From the NCBI GenBank assembly GCA_037974665.1, contig CM075770.1:9870501-9934500 (forward strand): 64,000 nt of DNA. Reading direction: 5' to 3'. This stretch comes from Ehretia macrophylla. Lineage: Eukaryota > Streptophyta > Magnoliopsida > Boraginales > Ehretiaceae. The position numbers and the translations under genes are program-made. Below are positions 47,803 to 59,390 of this stretch, in pieces (position 1 is the first letter of the stretch; each line of letters starts with the position of its first letter). The notes under the pieces were generated by a model that worked only from the letters and a program-made list of their open reading frames with translations, did not search any database and was not told the DNA's origin.

Positions 47803-50053
47803 CTTGCATCAATCACTGTGTGTTGTGTGTGTGAGAGTGTGTATATATATGTATGTATGTATGTATAGGTTTGGGGGGTTGACGAAGGAGATGAAGGGGA
47901 AGGAAAGGGAGGGAAGATCATACAGTTCAAGAGAGAATCTTGATTTTCTATTTTTGAAATTTTTTGGAAATGAAAAGTCAGACGTGTTGATGTGTAAGGA
48001 GGGTTTGACAAAAAAAAAAAAAAGATGTGTAAGGAGGGGGATGCAAAAAGGACGTGGAATTGGGAAGATCTTGTGGGGCCCTCTCCGGGGTAGTGATATG
48101 GGTCGTCTTTTAATCTGACCATAATATTTTGATATTATAAGGAAAATTTTAATAATTATGTATTGTTGATGTATATATAATAAAATAATATTAATAGTTT
48201 ATAACTATTAAATTTTATTAATAGTGTTATAATATTATGAAATAATTTACACCCATGTTTATGGAAGTAGAAAAAGACATAAATTTTAAAAAAAACAGTG
48301 AATTATATGCATGTACTAGTGACACATGTTACATCGTATTTATCAAAGATCAACTGTGTTGTTTGAATAAACCAAATGAAAAAAAAAAAAAATTTGATAT
48401 AGAATTATGTCACACTAGACTTTTTTTTTTTTGCTTATTTTTTGTTTCAACTCATAACTCTTTAGCGATAATCAGTATTTTAATATAACTTTTTGTTCAA
48501 ATTATATATCATATGAAAGTATTTAAAAATTATTACTACATAAATATTTGCATTATGAAAATACTTAAAAATAAACAAGTTGTCATTAGCTTAAGCAAAG
48601 TATCATAAAGCGACCCATGAATTCTTCCGAGTAAGCTGATAAAACAGTGTTTGTAAAAATATTTAGTTTGATCAGAAAGAAATTAAAGCTTTTAAGATTA
48701 ATTACGCGAAAGTGGAGTATTTAGATGTTAAGAGGAATTGTATAGCCTTTCTTTTTGTCTCTCACTTTGTAAAATATCGATTATTGAACCATAACCATTA
48801 TTTTTTTTCTTTTTTTTTGGGAGGGGGGAAAACAACATTAGTGGTTGTTGATTTAAAAGATATTTTGAATGGAAAGAAACAAGTGCATTGATTAAGGATT
48901 TGATGCATTTGATGTCTTGATTTTTACTACTAGTAAGTAACAATCATCATAACACAAGATTTTTTTTTTTTTTTCTCTTCTTGGAAATCTTGTTAATATA
49001 CAAAGCATTAATGTCAGTAGATTAATGTATTACTCATTGAGTTTTTCAATATCAAGAACTATAGGAAAGATGGTCCTGAGCTAAAGAATTGCGGACTATG
49101 ATGGCAGTAGATTAACGTTAATTTTTCTTGACTGCATTGGTTATACACATGTTTATTTTTGCCCAAAAAAAAAAAAATTGGAGTAGAAGTTTGACTGTTC
49201 TTAATAGATAGTTGCATCTAGAGAAAGAGAAAGGAGATAAGAGGGACCAGGAAATGCATACAAGTCAATGCTCAGTGGTCATTGTCTAATGCCCTTGATC
49301 TTCCAAATGTCGTCTCCTTTTTTTTAAATTATTTTTATCATATTAGAGATATCATAAGATTATAAATTATGTAGTACAGTGATGCACATTTGTCACATTA
49401 GAACTCAAGGTAATACCACATTAGATCCTTGATTTGCCACCTCCGACATACAACTACGTTATATTCACCTCAAGATTATATGTCTTGTAGTTCAGCGATA
49501 ATTCATAACATATATTTCAAGTGACCAGACAATATATATGATGGGATAACTGAACTCAACACCTTTGGTCTCAACAAATTGTCACTGGACCGTAACACGA
49601 ATATAATATAGGCTGAAATCATTATTTGAATTCAAGAACTTTAATTTATAATATATTATTATCTGACCATTCTACTGAACTCTTGAATAAATAACAGTTC
49701 TCTAATATTTATTATCTTCAAAGTTTTTTGATCTTTAGAGAATTCTAATTGACAGCTATTTTTAAATTATTCATTAGGTGGGTGGGTGACTAAAATTTTA
49801 TCTTTTAATCAAGAAAAAACACTATCGTTAAGAGAGAAATCTAATCATGATAATTACTTGTAAACTTGTCGCTTTCAATTTATAAATAAGGACTACGAGC
49901 TTTTATATCTGTATTGGGCCTTGTGATGTGGACTTCGTAACTGTAAGGCTGAATTGAGAAGTCGGAATGGTCACATTTGTGGAAAAAAAAAAATTGTACC
50001 TAACAAACGATTATTTGGCCTCTAAAATAAAAAGTATGTCTCACATTTATTTA
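47803..50053. other. upstream region of DnaJ gene and intergenic
   Basis: Presumed promoter (a GTATGTAT microsatellite lies at about 47843-47870), then AT-rich DNA with homopolymer runs. No other gene is seen. Confidence 0.5.
48004..48023 (+). mobile_element. micro-retroposon insertion upstream of DnaJ gene
   Basis: TTTGAC plus 14 A between two perfect 15-bp copies of GATGTGTAAGGAGGG (47989-48003 and 48024-48038). It lies about 200 bp upstream of the DnaJ start codon, in the promoter region. Confidence 0.75.
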
Positions 50054-50745
50054 GGGTCAAAAGCATTTTAGTTTTTGAAGTTTACTCTAAAGATTAAATT
50101 GGTCCTTCAAGTTTGTAAAAAGACCAAAAGGTCCCTCTAGTTAACTTTTGTTAGCCAAATATTAATAGTCAAATGGTTGACTGAGTTAAAAAACCATTAT
50201 ATTCTTAGGCAACATATATTATAAAAAAAAATTACAATAAAAGTCTAAATCAGTCTAAAAAAACATAATTCACATAATTCGCGTAAGAAAAAAAAAAAAA
50301 AAACTAAAAAATAACAATTCAAACATAAACAAAATAAAAATAGTAATAAATCGTTAAAAAAAAGAACAATCATAATTTATTCTCTTTTTTGGGCAGTACT
50401 CTCGCCGTTAATTATGTCGATGATGATTGTTTTTTTTTTAACGATATATTACTGAATTTAATTTATTTATGTTTGAATTGATATTTTTTAGTTTTAGTTT
50501 TTTTTTTTTCTTGCACAAATGTTGTGAATTATGTTTTTTTAGACTGATTTAAACTTTTATCGTAATTTTCTTTTATAATATATGTTGCCTAAGGATATAA
50601 TGGTATTTTAATTCAGTCAATCTTTTGACTATTAACATTTGACTAATAAAAATTAATTAGAGGGACTAATTTGATCTTTTTACAAATTTGAGGGACCAAT
50701 TTAATTTTTAGAGCAAACTTCAGGGACTAAAATAATTTTTGCCCC
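50054..50745. mobile_element. 692-bp foldback element with 9-bp duplication
   Basis: The ends GGGTCAAAAGCATTTTAG and CTAAAATAATTTTTGCCCC are inverted. The arms pair almost to the centre, where CGTTAAAAAAAAGAACAATC meets GATTGTTTTTTTTTTAACG around a short loop near 50380-50430. A perfect ATTTATTTA lies on both sides (50045-50053 and 50746-50754). Nine-base duplications are typical of Mutator-like elements, so this is best called a MULE-type foldback/MITE. It has no coding capacity. Confidence 0.8.
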
Positions 50746-50754
50746 ATTTATTTA

Positions 50755-52740
50755 TGAGTGATGCGGAAGTCACATGCAAGAACTTTCTCATTTGTGATGA
50801 CCAGCGTCCACAAAGCTCATCTTAATGGGGATTAGCCTATAATATCTCTTTATGATTTATGAACATGGAAAATGCAAACACCTCAATGGTGTAGATACCT
50901 ATCAGCACTCACTAGGGTCAGTTTTGGGTATGGTAACCGTACCTGTCCAACTCTCATAGCAAAAGTAGGCCTCACAAATAAGTGAGCCTCGTCACATATG
51001 AGCTAATTGGGTTTAATAGTCAGATCTCAAACATTTTCCTTACTATTTTGATATGAATGTAAATTTTTGTGAGCCGGTTGCGGTTGAAATATTTGGTGGT
51101 TGAATTCTCACAAATAAGTGGATCTCGTCACGTATGAGTTAATTGAGTTTGGTAGTCAGATCTAAAACATTTTTTTTATTATTCTGATATGAATGTAGAT
51201 TTTTGTGAACCTGTTGTGATTGAAATATTTGGTGGTCGGACCCAAGTATTTTTTGTACTTACTATTCTACTACAATCTAGATTTTCTGGGTCATGTGATA
51301 TGTTTGGTAAGTGATATTAATCTTATAGAGTAGTGTCCATAAATACTTGGAAAATGTATATCTTTTGGAAGATTTGGTCCTTATTCTCCTCCCAACCTTC
51401 TCTGAAACACTCCTTCAAAAGTCAAAAATATTACATGTAGATAAATAATACTAGGCTGAAACCTATGTATGATATTATATTAAGAAATATCAGTTTCATT
51501 CTAAAATTAATTTATATTAAAAAAATCTGTGATCGTTTTGAATTTACCACTATAAAAAAAAATTATACCTTTAAGATAATGTTGCATTCGGAAAACTTTA
51601 TTATCACCCCATGACAAGCAAAATTGTGAGGCTCTGATCTTACCAGTAGTTAATAAAAACTCCACTTAATTTTCATGTCATCTTAAAAGAATTCAATCAC
51701 AATGAAAAGAGAAGCCATTGATCATATATCAGGAAAAAGAAATCCAGGAAGTCTAGTTGCTGTGAAAATTCATCAACCAAAATAATTTGTAGACCCTCGA
51801 ATATGTAATTAGGATATTAGAGCTTTAATCATTGAATTTGCAATTAGGATCTCGTATTGAAAACTCTTAAATCTATTTAGGTGAGTATCAACAACCTGCA
51901 TGCCCAGAAGATAAGGAAGATACCTAAGCGTTGAAAGTGATGATTAATAATGGAGGTATTGGTAGAGATAACTAGAATTCATAATGATAAAGAGAGTTGT
52001 TGAGAGAATAGTAGAGTATCAAGAAGATGAAAGCAAGGCTTGTGCATCATTTGGGTTGCTCTAACAAGGTTAATGGAAGGTTTTATGCTCGAGCTGGGCC
52101 TATTTTCACGTGTACTCCAACTGATTCAAACCCAATTTACTATCTAAAACGGGACAGTCTAGGCCAATGCCGAATATTTGCCAATACATAAGTAATTGAT
52201 GAAGTCCAACACATAAATGATCATCATTAGCTTTTATAGTTCATAACTTTGTGGGTAACAAAAAATGGGTGAAACGTCTCCTATAATGATTGCCAAGTAA
52301 CATCTTAATTAAGATATTTTATGAATGTAAAAACCACCCCTACATACAATAAGAAGGAAAAGTAGGTTGGTTCGACGAGAATTTAGAGGCTAAAAACAAT
52401 AAAATGACCTTAATTTGTATGCTCCTACTTCATCTAGATCATACTTGGAGCATGTAAAGTTGTATTAAAACTCAATCGTCTTTCTTCCTTTTACCATCGT
52501 TCGCATTTTTAACAAACAAAACTTCGTGTAATAATATTTTAACTAGTTTGTGGCAACATTTAGGCAAAAATATAATAAGTTTTACATTATAAACCCCTCA
52601 TGGAATGTAGGGAAAATAATACCGGGAGAGGCTATAGGCTCCTAAGCCTTATCTATTAATTTGTTGAATATTATTGGACTCACTCTAATTTGGGCCTACG
52701 GGGAAATAGGTCATTGCAAACAAGCTTCTAATTTTAGCTC
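50755..52740. other. gene desert
   Basis: No gene is recognised. It contains the 136-bp tandem duplication at 50971-51242. Confidence 0.5.
50971..51242 (+). repeat. 136-bp tandem duplication
   Basis: The unit starting CTCACAAATAAGTG at 50971 repeats at 51107 (period 136), with scattered substitutions. Both contain TGAAATATTTGGTGGT. Confidence 0.85.
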
Positions 52741-52887
52741 GAGTAATGTTAGATGTTATCATATTTTTATCACTTAAATATCACCTTTTACGTGTATACT
52801 TAGTTGACACGGTAACTTAAGAACTAGACATAAACATAAAATGTGATATTTGAGTGATAAAAATATGGTGACATCTATTCATTACTC
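52741..52887. mobile_element. 147-bp hairpin MITE
   Basis: The ends GAGTAATGTTAGATGTTATC and GACATCTATTCATTACTC are inverted, and the arms pair for about 45 bp. TTTTAGCTC (52732-52740) and TTTTAACTC (52888-52896) form an 8-of-9 duplication, suggesting a Mutator-like origin. Confidence 0.75.
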
Positions 52888-52896
52888 TTTTAACTC

Positions 52897-53425
52897 TTTA
52901 GTTAAAATAGGGACTTGAAATGCATTTTGTCCTCTCCAACAAGTTTTCTATTTCACTCCCTATTTGGGCCGACTCTCGTTCTTCTCGTTTCACCCCTTAC
53001 ATTTGGAGAAAGAGAATAGTTTCCTATCCCACTTCCCATCAATTTTATATTATCTTTTTTTTTTAACTCAAAATTATATTTTAACTTTATGCACAAGGTT
53101 TTCAATAAAAAGTAATTTTTATATATTAATATTAAGAACATGATGATTAATCTATAATACTATTTTAGCATTTCGATTTTTTTTCTTTTGCTTTAACATG
53201 GTGGAAAGAATATGACTGTTGAATTTAATCATTAGAAATAATAACCTCTATAATAAGAAAAAGATAGGGACAACTTAGAATTGGCCTTAGATCCATTAGG
53301 AATTAAACATAAAGAAGAGAAGAAGGAAGAGAAAGAGGAGCTTAATCCTCCCAAGCCCTAATTTTACAGTGTGTGGTGTAAAAGCACCTGCCCTTCAATA
53401 CACAGAGTGATCTTGAGCAAACAAA
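52897..53425. other. intergenic
   Basis: No gene or element is recognised here. Confidence 0.5.
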
Positions 53426-53855
53426 GGCTCCGTTTGTTTGCCGTAAAATATTTTACACATTTTCTGGTATTTGGTAGGATATAAAATTTGGTCAAATGTA
53501 AAATATTTTTCAGTCAATAATTGCGACTGCTTTTGCTTAATTTTATTGTATTTGGTAATAGCAGAAAATTGGTCAACTGTAAAATATTTTACAGTCAATA
53601 ATTACAGCTAGTACAAAGTTTTGTAAAATATTTTCATGTTTTTTAGGAGAAAAAAATATTTTACGGAACTCACTGTTCATTCAAATACCAGAAAATATTT
53701 TTCAGTATTCTATTTTCCAGAAAAATATTTTCTCCTAACAAGTTATTTTACGGCAAACAAACAGAGACAAATAAAATATTTTATTTTTCAATAAAACATT
53801 TTTCACTGAAAACATTTTCTATGAGCAAGTTATTTTACAGCAAACAAACAGAGCC
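53426..53855. mobile_element. MITE, GGCTCCGTTTGTTT family, copy 2
   Basis: 430 bp with well-kept inverted ends GGCTCCGTTTGTTTGCCG and CAGCAAACAAACAGAGCC, flanked by AAA on both sides. It is homologous to copy 1 at 28475. Superfamily is uncertain. Confidence 0.8.
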
Positions 53856-54502
53856 AAAGTAACAATTGGAAATCATATAACCACTAGAGGCATTAAAACT
53901 ATATTTGGATCCACTTTTTTAAAGGAGCTCTTGTTTGGATTCATTTTTGTATGAGGGGAAAGTAAATCGAGAGATTAAACAATTAATTAGGGGATTGCAA
54001 GGATTGAACAATCCTCCGTAATTTTTAATTAGAGGAGTTTGCAATCCCATAATTTGGGATTTTATGAACGGAAATAAAAGATTGATGAGTATGGTTTTAA
54101 TTGTCCCAAATATTTTTACATATTCTAAATATATCTTTAACATAATAATTAACATGGAAACATATTTAAGTAATTTTTTATTTAAAATTATTCTTGATTT
54201 CTTCAATTGAAATGAAAAACCTTGGTCATTTAATTTCTTTTACCTTTCTGTTCTTTTACAATTCAAACGAAAGACCCCATTCATTTCGTTTTCTAGGAAA
54301 TTATCATATTTCATAGAGGGAATTAATCATTCTATTGTAGTCAAATTCATCCTAGGAAATTCTTTTTCTTTTTTTTTGCCTAGCAAAAAAAAATTTATCC
54401 TACACCGTTCCTTATTGGAAACTATAGCGCTAAAGAGAAAAAAAATAAATATAAATAAATGTGCCAACACAAACAATTTGCCCATAGGGGCGCAATAAAT
54501 AA

Positions 54503-54546
<44 letters not shown>

Positions 54547-55856
54547 TATATATTAAAAAAAGACAAAGAACCTTTACTAGGTTGCAGCTATTAAGTTTCC
54601 TATATCATCTTCTTTTCTTTCCTTCCCCTGGCGAATCCAAACATGGTATAAGAGTATGAATTACGACAGACAACAATTTTTTTTTTTTTTGGTGAAACGA
54701 CAGTCTTCATTTCAAGTCTTTCTCACGTTTTTTTTTTTTTTGGCTAATTAAGTAAGATTTCCATTAGAATTAAAATAATTGAGCAAGATTTTCATTAGAA
54801 TTAAAACACAACAAAAAAATGTACAATTAGCTGTACAACAAGATGGAGCATCTATCTAATGATTATCTCATCCACGTTTCATGCGATGCAAATTGTCTAA
54901 TTCAAAAGAATATTTTATATATTGTTTGGAAAAAATCAATTCCATAAATTTTTTGTTGAATTCATTTGTAAATCCAATTACTTGTGTTTAGAAGCACTTT
55001 TTAAAATTAAAAAATAAATAATAATTAAAGTGCCTCTAAGTCTTCTTTTATTTTTCACTGCTCATATTATTTCGCTCTCATTCCCTATGTAGTTAATTTT
55101 TCTTATTCTTGTTATGAGTTTCTTCACAGCGAATTTCTTTTTTGTATTTCTTAATCCAATCTTATTTTTCTCTTTGAATTAAAAGTCCAAATCATGACTT
55201 GATTAATCGTCCATTCTTATTTTTAAGTAATCTTTGCATACTTAGTCATCTAAAATTATAAATTATTTATTCGTATTATTTATTCATCGATACTAATTGA
55301 TTAAGTTTAATTTTAAAATTGCGTAGTGCTATTAATCAATTAGTACATATTTGTGTAAAAGTTTAAAAAAATAGAGCTACAAGATATAGGGGCTGAAAAG
55401 GAATATCTAAAATATACATATTTACAAATCACAAACTTAGCTTAATATTATTTTACAGTTTCAAATAAGAGAATTTATTTATAAATATAAATTATTATGA
55501 AATTCGTTTATAAATGAATTCCACACCACAAGTGATTCCAAACACTCTGCTTAATCTTTCCAAACATGTACGTTTGAACTTTACATCAAATTGAATATTT
55601 GTATTTATCCCAAAAAAATTATATATTTTTAAATAATTGATCTTTAGTAAGGGCTTCATCACTATTAGTACAAAAAGTTTTTCCACATTTCATGTTTTTC
55701 ATGTTATTTTCTAGTGGACTTGACAAAGTTTGGACCCTCCCAATACTTGAAGTGGCTAAATTTCTTTCTACTATTATCATCCAACCAAAAAATAGCTGGC
55801 AATATCTCATCAAGATCTTTTTCTAAATTCTTCTTCCTTTTGAATCTCATTATTCC
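53856..55856. other. gene desert
   Basis: No gene is seen. It holds long A and T runs and the TA microsatellite at 54507-54541. Confidence 0.5.
54507..54541. repeat. (TA)n microsatellite
   Basis: An unbroken alternation of T and A over about 35 bp. Confidence 0.95.
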
Positions 55857-55878
55857 TATGACCAAAAAAAAAAAAAAT
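55857..55878 (+). mobile_element. micro-retroposon insertion, intergenic
   Basis: TATGACC plus 14 A (then T) between TCATTATTCC (55847-55856) and TCATTGTTCC (55879-55888), 9 of 10 identical. It lies 20 bp left of the hAT-like element. Confidence 0.6.
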
Positions 55879-55897
55879 TCATTGTTCCACTGAGATT

Positions 55898-57058
55898 TAG
55901 GAATGGCATTAGTTCACAGTTAACAAAACCAAAACCAAAATTATTTATTAAACCAAAAACCAACAGATTTAAAAATCATTATTCAAAACCGAAACTGACG
56001 GGTTTTAAAAAATTGTGGATAACCAAAACCGAAATCGATAACTTAATTTTTTTTAATTTAAATAGAAAAACAGGCTAAAAATATGATAAATTTTTTTAAT
56101 TTAAATGTAAAAAATAAAAAATATATGCCAAAAAATTAGTTTAATAGAAAAAATACTCCAAATATGTTAAAAAAATTAAATGTTAAAAAAGTATGAAAAA
56201 ATAAATTAATATTTGTACACAAGACAATAAAATTAGAAATAAGGCAAAAAGCAAATCAATTAATTGGAAAAAAATCTTCAATCTATAAAATCTTTATTTC
56301 TTCTCAAGTATTGCAACAACATCAGCATCAAAACCAAAAACAAGAACAACAATAACAGCAACATATATAAAAATGTGAGGAATGCAATATAAAAAGTTGA
56401 GGCTCAGATCTATGTTATTACTAAGTTGAGCCTTAGATCAAAGCCAAAAACAAGAACAACCCAACAAAGGGCTTTAGTGTCTGTAACTCAAACGTAAATA
56501 TAGAAAGTCGAGGCTCATATCTATGTTAAGAGTCGATGAATTGCCATGCCCACAAACATAGAACCGAAAAAATTACAAATAAAGTATAATAATAGAATTA
56601 TATATAATATAGATATGTATGTATAGATAAGAGAGAGGAGAAAGAGAGTGAAAGTGAAAGTGAGAGAAGAAAGGGAAAAGTAGGTGAAAGAGTTGGGATG
56701 AATTCAATGGGAAAAATAAGAGAGAGAAGAAGAATGGGAAAAGGGAAGAGAGAGAAAGTAAGAGAGATTTTACTAAATTAAAAGGAGTATGAGAAAGAAA
56801 TGAAATAAAGGAAATCCCAAGTAAAAATATGTTATATTATCTATTATATATATATATATATATGTATATATTTATTTATTTATTAATTTATAATCGGTTT
56901 TCGAGTTTTGATTTTTTTTAATGCTAAAAATCAAAACTTATCAGTTTATCCGTCGATTATCACTTATAAGATCCAAAACTTCATGGATTCTCTATCGATT
57001 TTTTATCGGGCGGATATCAGTAGATTTCGGGTAAAACAATTACCTGTTACCATCCCTA
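55898..57058. mobile_element. non-autonomous hAT-like element
   Basis: The outer ends TAGGAATGGCATTAG and CTGTTACCATCCCTA are inverted, close to the TAGGGATGGYAA type of plant hAT ends. Subterminal AACCAAAACC and GGTTTTCGAGTTTTGA are also inverted. The flanking 8-mers CTGAGATT and CCAAGATC agree at only five of eight positions, so the duplication is weak. The interior has purine-rich and TA repeats and no transposase. Confidence 0.45.
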
Positions 57059-57159
57059 CCAAGATCTTTGCACGGGAGCTTGCAAACATCTAGTAAAATA
57101 TTGAAAAACTAGGGTAAAAGTAAAAGTTTGAAGTATCAAACTCAAAAGTTTCAGGCCAC

Positions 57160-57589
57160 TAGGTGTTGGGCTTCACTTACAATATGGGTAGTGCCTCCAA
57201 TGTTACCGCTAAAGTGGCTGGGAATAAAAAAGTTAGCACAAATGCGAGCCGCAAATGTAGAGATTGAAACTAACTCCCTGATGCTTATTCATATGCTCTG
57301 AAACAACACCTCCAACAACAGTCCCTGGAGTGCATGGATTGAAGATTGTCAAAGTATTCTCCAACAACATCCGAGCTTCCTGGTGAATCATATCTATAGA
57401 GAGGCGAATAAGTGTGCAGATTTACTTGTCAATTTCGGCCTTGATCAAGTAATTGGAGAATATTACTTGGACCAACCTCCTATGTTTTTGCGGACTCAGT
57501 TTGAGAATGATAAATGAGGGAACACGACCCTCAGAGTCACCAACGACCTCTAGCTAAGAGTTAGCCCTCCCTTCAAGAAAAAAAAAAAG
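57160..57589 (+). mobile_element. 5'-truncated LINE with RNase H tail
   Basis: The 3' coding end of a non-LTR retrotransposon reads VEIETNSLMLIHML, then a stop, then AWIEDCQSILQQHPSFLVNH and IYREANKCADLLVNFG, the pattern of the C-terminal RNase H domain of plant LINEs, ending at a stop near 57516. An A-tail of 11 follows at 57578. A perfect 12-bp duplication, GTTTCAGGCCAC, flanks it (57148-57159 and 57590-57601). Confidence 0.88.
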
Positions 57590-57601
57590 GTTTCAGGCCA
57601 C

Positions 57602-58142
57602 ACAAGATGTATTTATATCAATTGTATATTAAGGATAAATTTATATTTTTTGTTTAATTAAGATTAAAATATATAATGTAATACTCACACATGAATAATG
57701 TTTTCCAGTGAAGGATAAATTGATTTTTTTAGGCTACAAATTTCTTAAAAATATACGTACATATTTTCAAAATAATTTTGGATGTAGCCCTCACTCACGT
57801 TGAATGACTTTGACATTTGCTAACATATAATGCTTGTGATATACGTTAATATTGTTCTTGATCCATCTTTTTTTTTTTTATAGATTAATTGCGAATTGAG
57901 CTGACGAAACTCGACCATCAGATTATCCGGCAGAGTCCGACCATCAATTGATAAACCTTCGAATGTAATGGTGCGTTCCCATACATGCACCAAATTAGTT
58001 AAGGACGGAACTCCAAAATAATAAAAAATGTTGAACCTGCAACATTGTAAGAGAGATTTACCCCACTATAATTAAACCATACTCCTGTATACTGTTCTTG
58101 ATCCGTCTTAAATCGATAATATTAACTCATTATATATTGGGG
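57602..58142. other. intergenic
   Basis: AT-rich DNA with no gene or element that I can name. Confidence 0.5.
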
Positions 58143-58345
58143 AATAGGTCAATTTAGTTCCTGAGGTTTATGTTAAAGACCAAATAGGTCCCTGTATTTT
58201 GTGAAAGTACCATTTTCATTCCTAAGGTTTTGTTAAAAAAATATATTCGTCCCTGCTGTTAACTTTTATTTAACGGTCAATGGTTTGACCGAGATAAAAG
58301 ACTAAAATGCCCTTATATTTATCTATTATAGATTAGATGACAAAA
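58143..58345. repeat. one arm of a foldback element
   Basis: Phrases such as TTTAGTTCCTGAGGTTTATG and AACGGTCAATGGTTTGACCG resemble the left arm of the element at 50054. No right arm is found before the gypsy LTR, so it is a truncated copy or a distinct relative. Confidence 0.5.
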
Positions 58346-58518
58346 TAAAATAAAATAATGTCAAATGTGCACAAAATATATTCCAAAAAATTAGTTATTA
58401 TTGCACAAACTATATTTTAAAATAAAAAATAAAAATAAAATACAATCTTTATATACATAAATCAACAAAAAAAAATAATTACAAAAAAAAATCCAACATC
58501 CTATCAAAGTTTTTTTTT

Positions 58519-58969
58519 TGTAATGTGGCGAGGTCGGATTTTCACAGTTGAGTTGGTCGGCTACGTTTGCCAAGCTGAACTTTCAGGTTGGCCTCCGAGT
58601 TGAACTTCTCAGGTCGGCTAGTCACCTGCACAAGGAAAGGAAGGAAAAGGCGGGGTGATGACCTGGATTTTCCCCTCGGGCGTACGAATGATTAGTATGT
58701 CCGAGCCGGCAAGGTAGCTGAGAGCATTTAATGACGAGTTACCTTCTAAATGAAGGGGGTGGAACTCTATTTATACTAAATTCAAGTCTGACAGCATTTA
58801 ATGCTATGCAGCTTTATGTCCCATCGGAATAACTGGCACTGAGGTCGGGGTTCTCCAGGATCGGGTCAGCATCCAGGTTGGGCATTTAGCTGAATGCACT
58901 GGGCCGACTCTGATTAGCCTGTCTCAACTCAGAGTGGGTAACTCATCCCAACTCGGGGACCCCTCGTCA
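58519..58969 (-). repeat. 3' LTR of gypsy element
   Basis: On the minus strand it runs from TGACGAGGGG to CATTACA, about 451 bp. The upper edge is set by the purine tract. The lower edge is an estimate from the CA end, because the partner LTR is outside the window. Confidence 0.55.
58768..58776 (-). promoter_or_regulatory. TATA box in gypsy LTR
   Basis: The minus strand reads TATAAATAG inside the LTR, the expected place for the promoter of the element. Confidence 0.6.
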
Positions 58970-58980
58970 GTCCCCCCTCC
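58970..58980 (-). promoter_or_regulatory. polypurine tract of gypsy element
   Basis: GGAGGGGGGAC on the minus strand abuts the LTR start (TGACG). Confidence 0.65.
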
Positions 58981-59162
58981 AAGTCGAGATCGAGGGGGTG
59001 AGATCTAGAATTAGGTATTTCTTCCGAGCTAAAAGAGCCCGACCCCGACAGAGTAGGGATGGCCACGTCAGCAGTGCATGCCTTCCGGATGGCTGACACG
59101 TTACCTGGCGGTTCTGACAAGACGCGACGTTTGGGCTCCCCGAGGCGATTTTCAAAAGCGCC

Positions 59163-59170
59163 TATAAATA
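59163..59170 (+). promoter_or_regulatory. TATA box for antisense gene
   Basis: TATAAATAGG on the plus strand, outside the LTR and about 228 bp upstream of the antisense gene's ATG at 59391. It is the natural candidate promoter for that gene. Confidence 0.55.
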
Positions 59171-59390
59171 GGGCCTTGACATCCGAGATTCATTTCACAC
59201 TTCACTTTCAACCTTCAAGAGTTTTAGGTCGAACACCAGAGTGGTCGGACGCATTTAGCTCGGAAAGAACCTTCTCTGGATTTTCAGCTCGGAGCCAGCT
59301 AGGTTGGTTTCGTTTCGCAGTCAAGAACAGTAGGTACATCCCGACTCCCTTTAGTCATTCTTGTACATTTATATTTAGTCTGTAGGCAGG

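Noticed and set aside
54663-54710. T-run plus GGTGAA between two ACGACAG copies, a possible further micro-insertion
   Set aside because: The repeat is only 7 bp and is separated from the T-run by extra bases; a chance match cannot be excluded.
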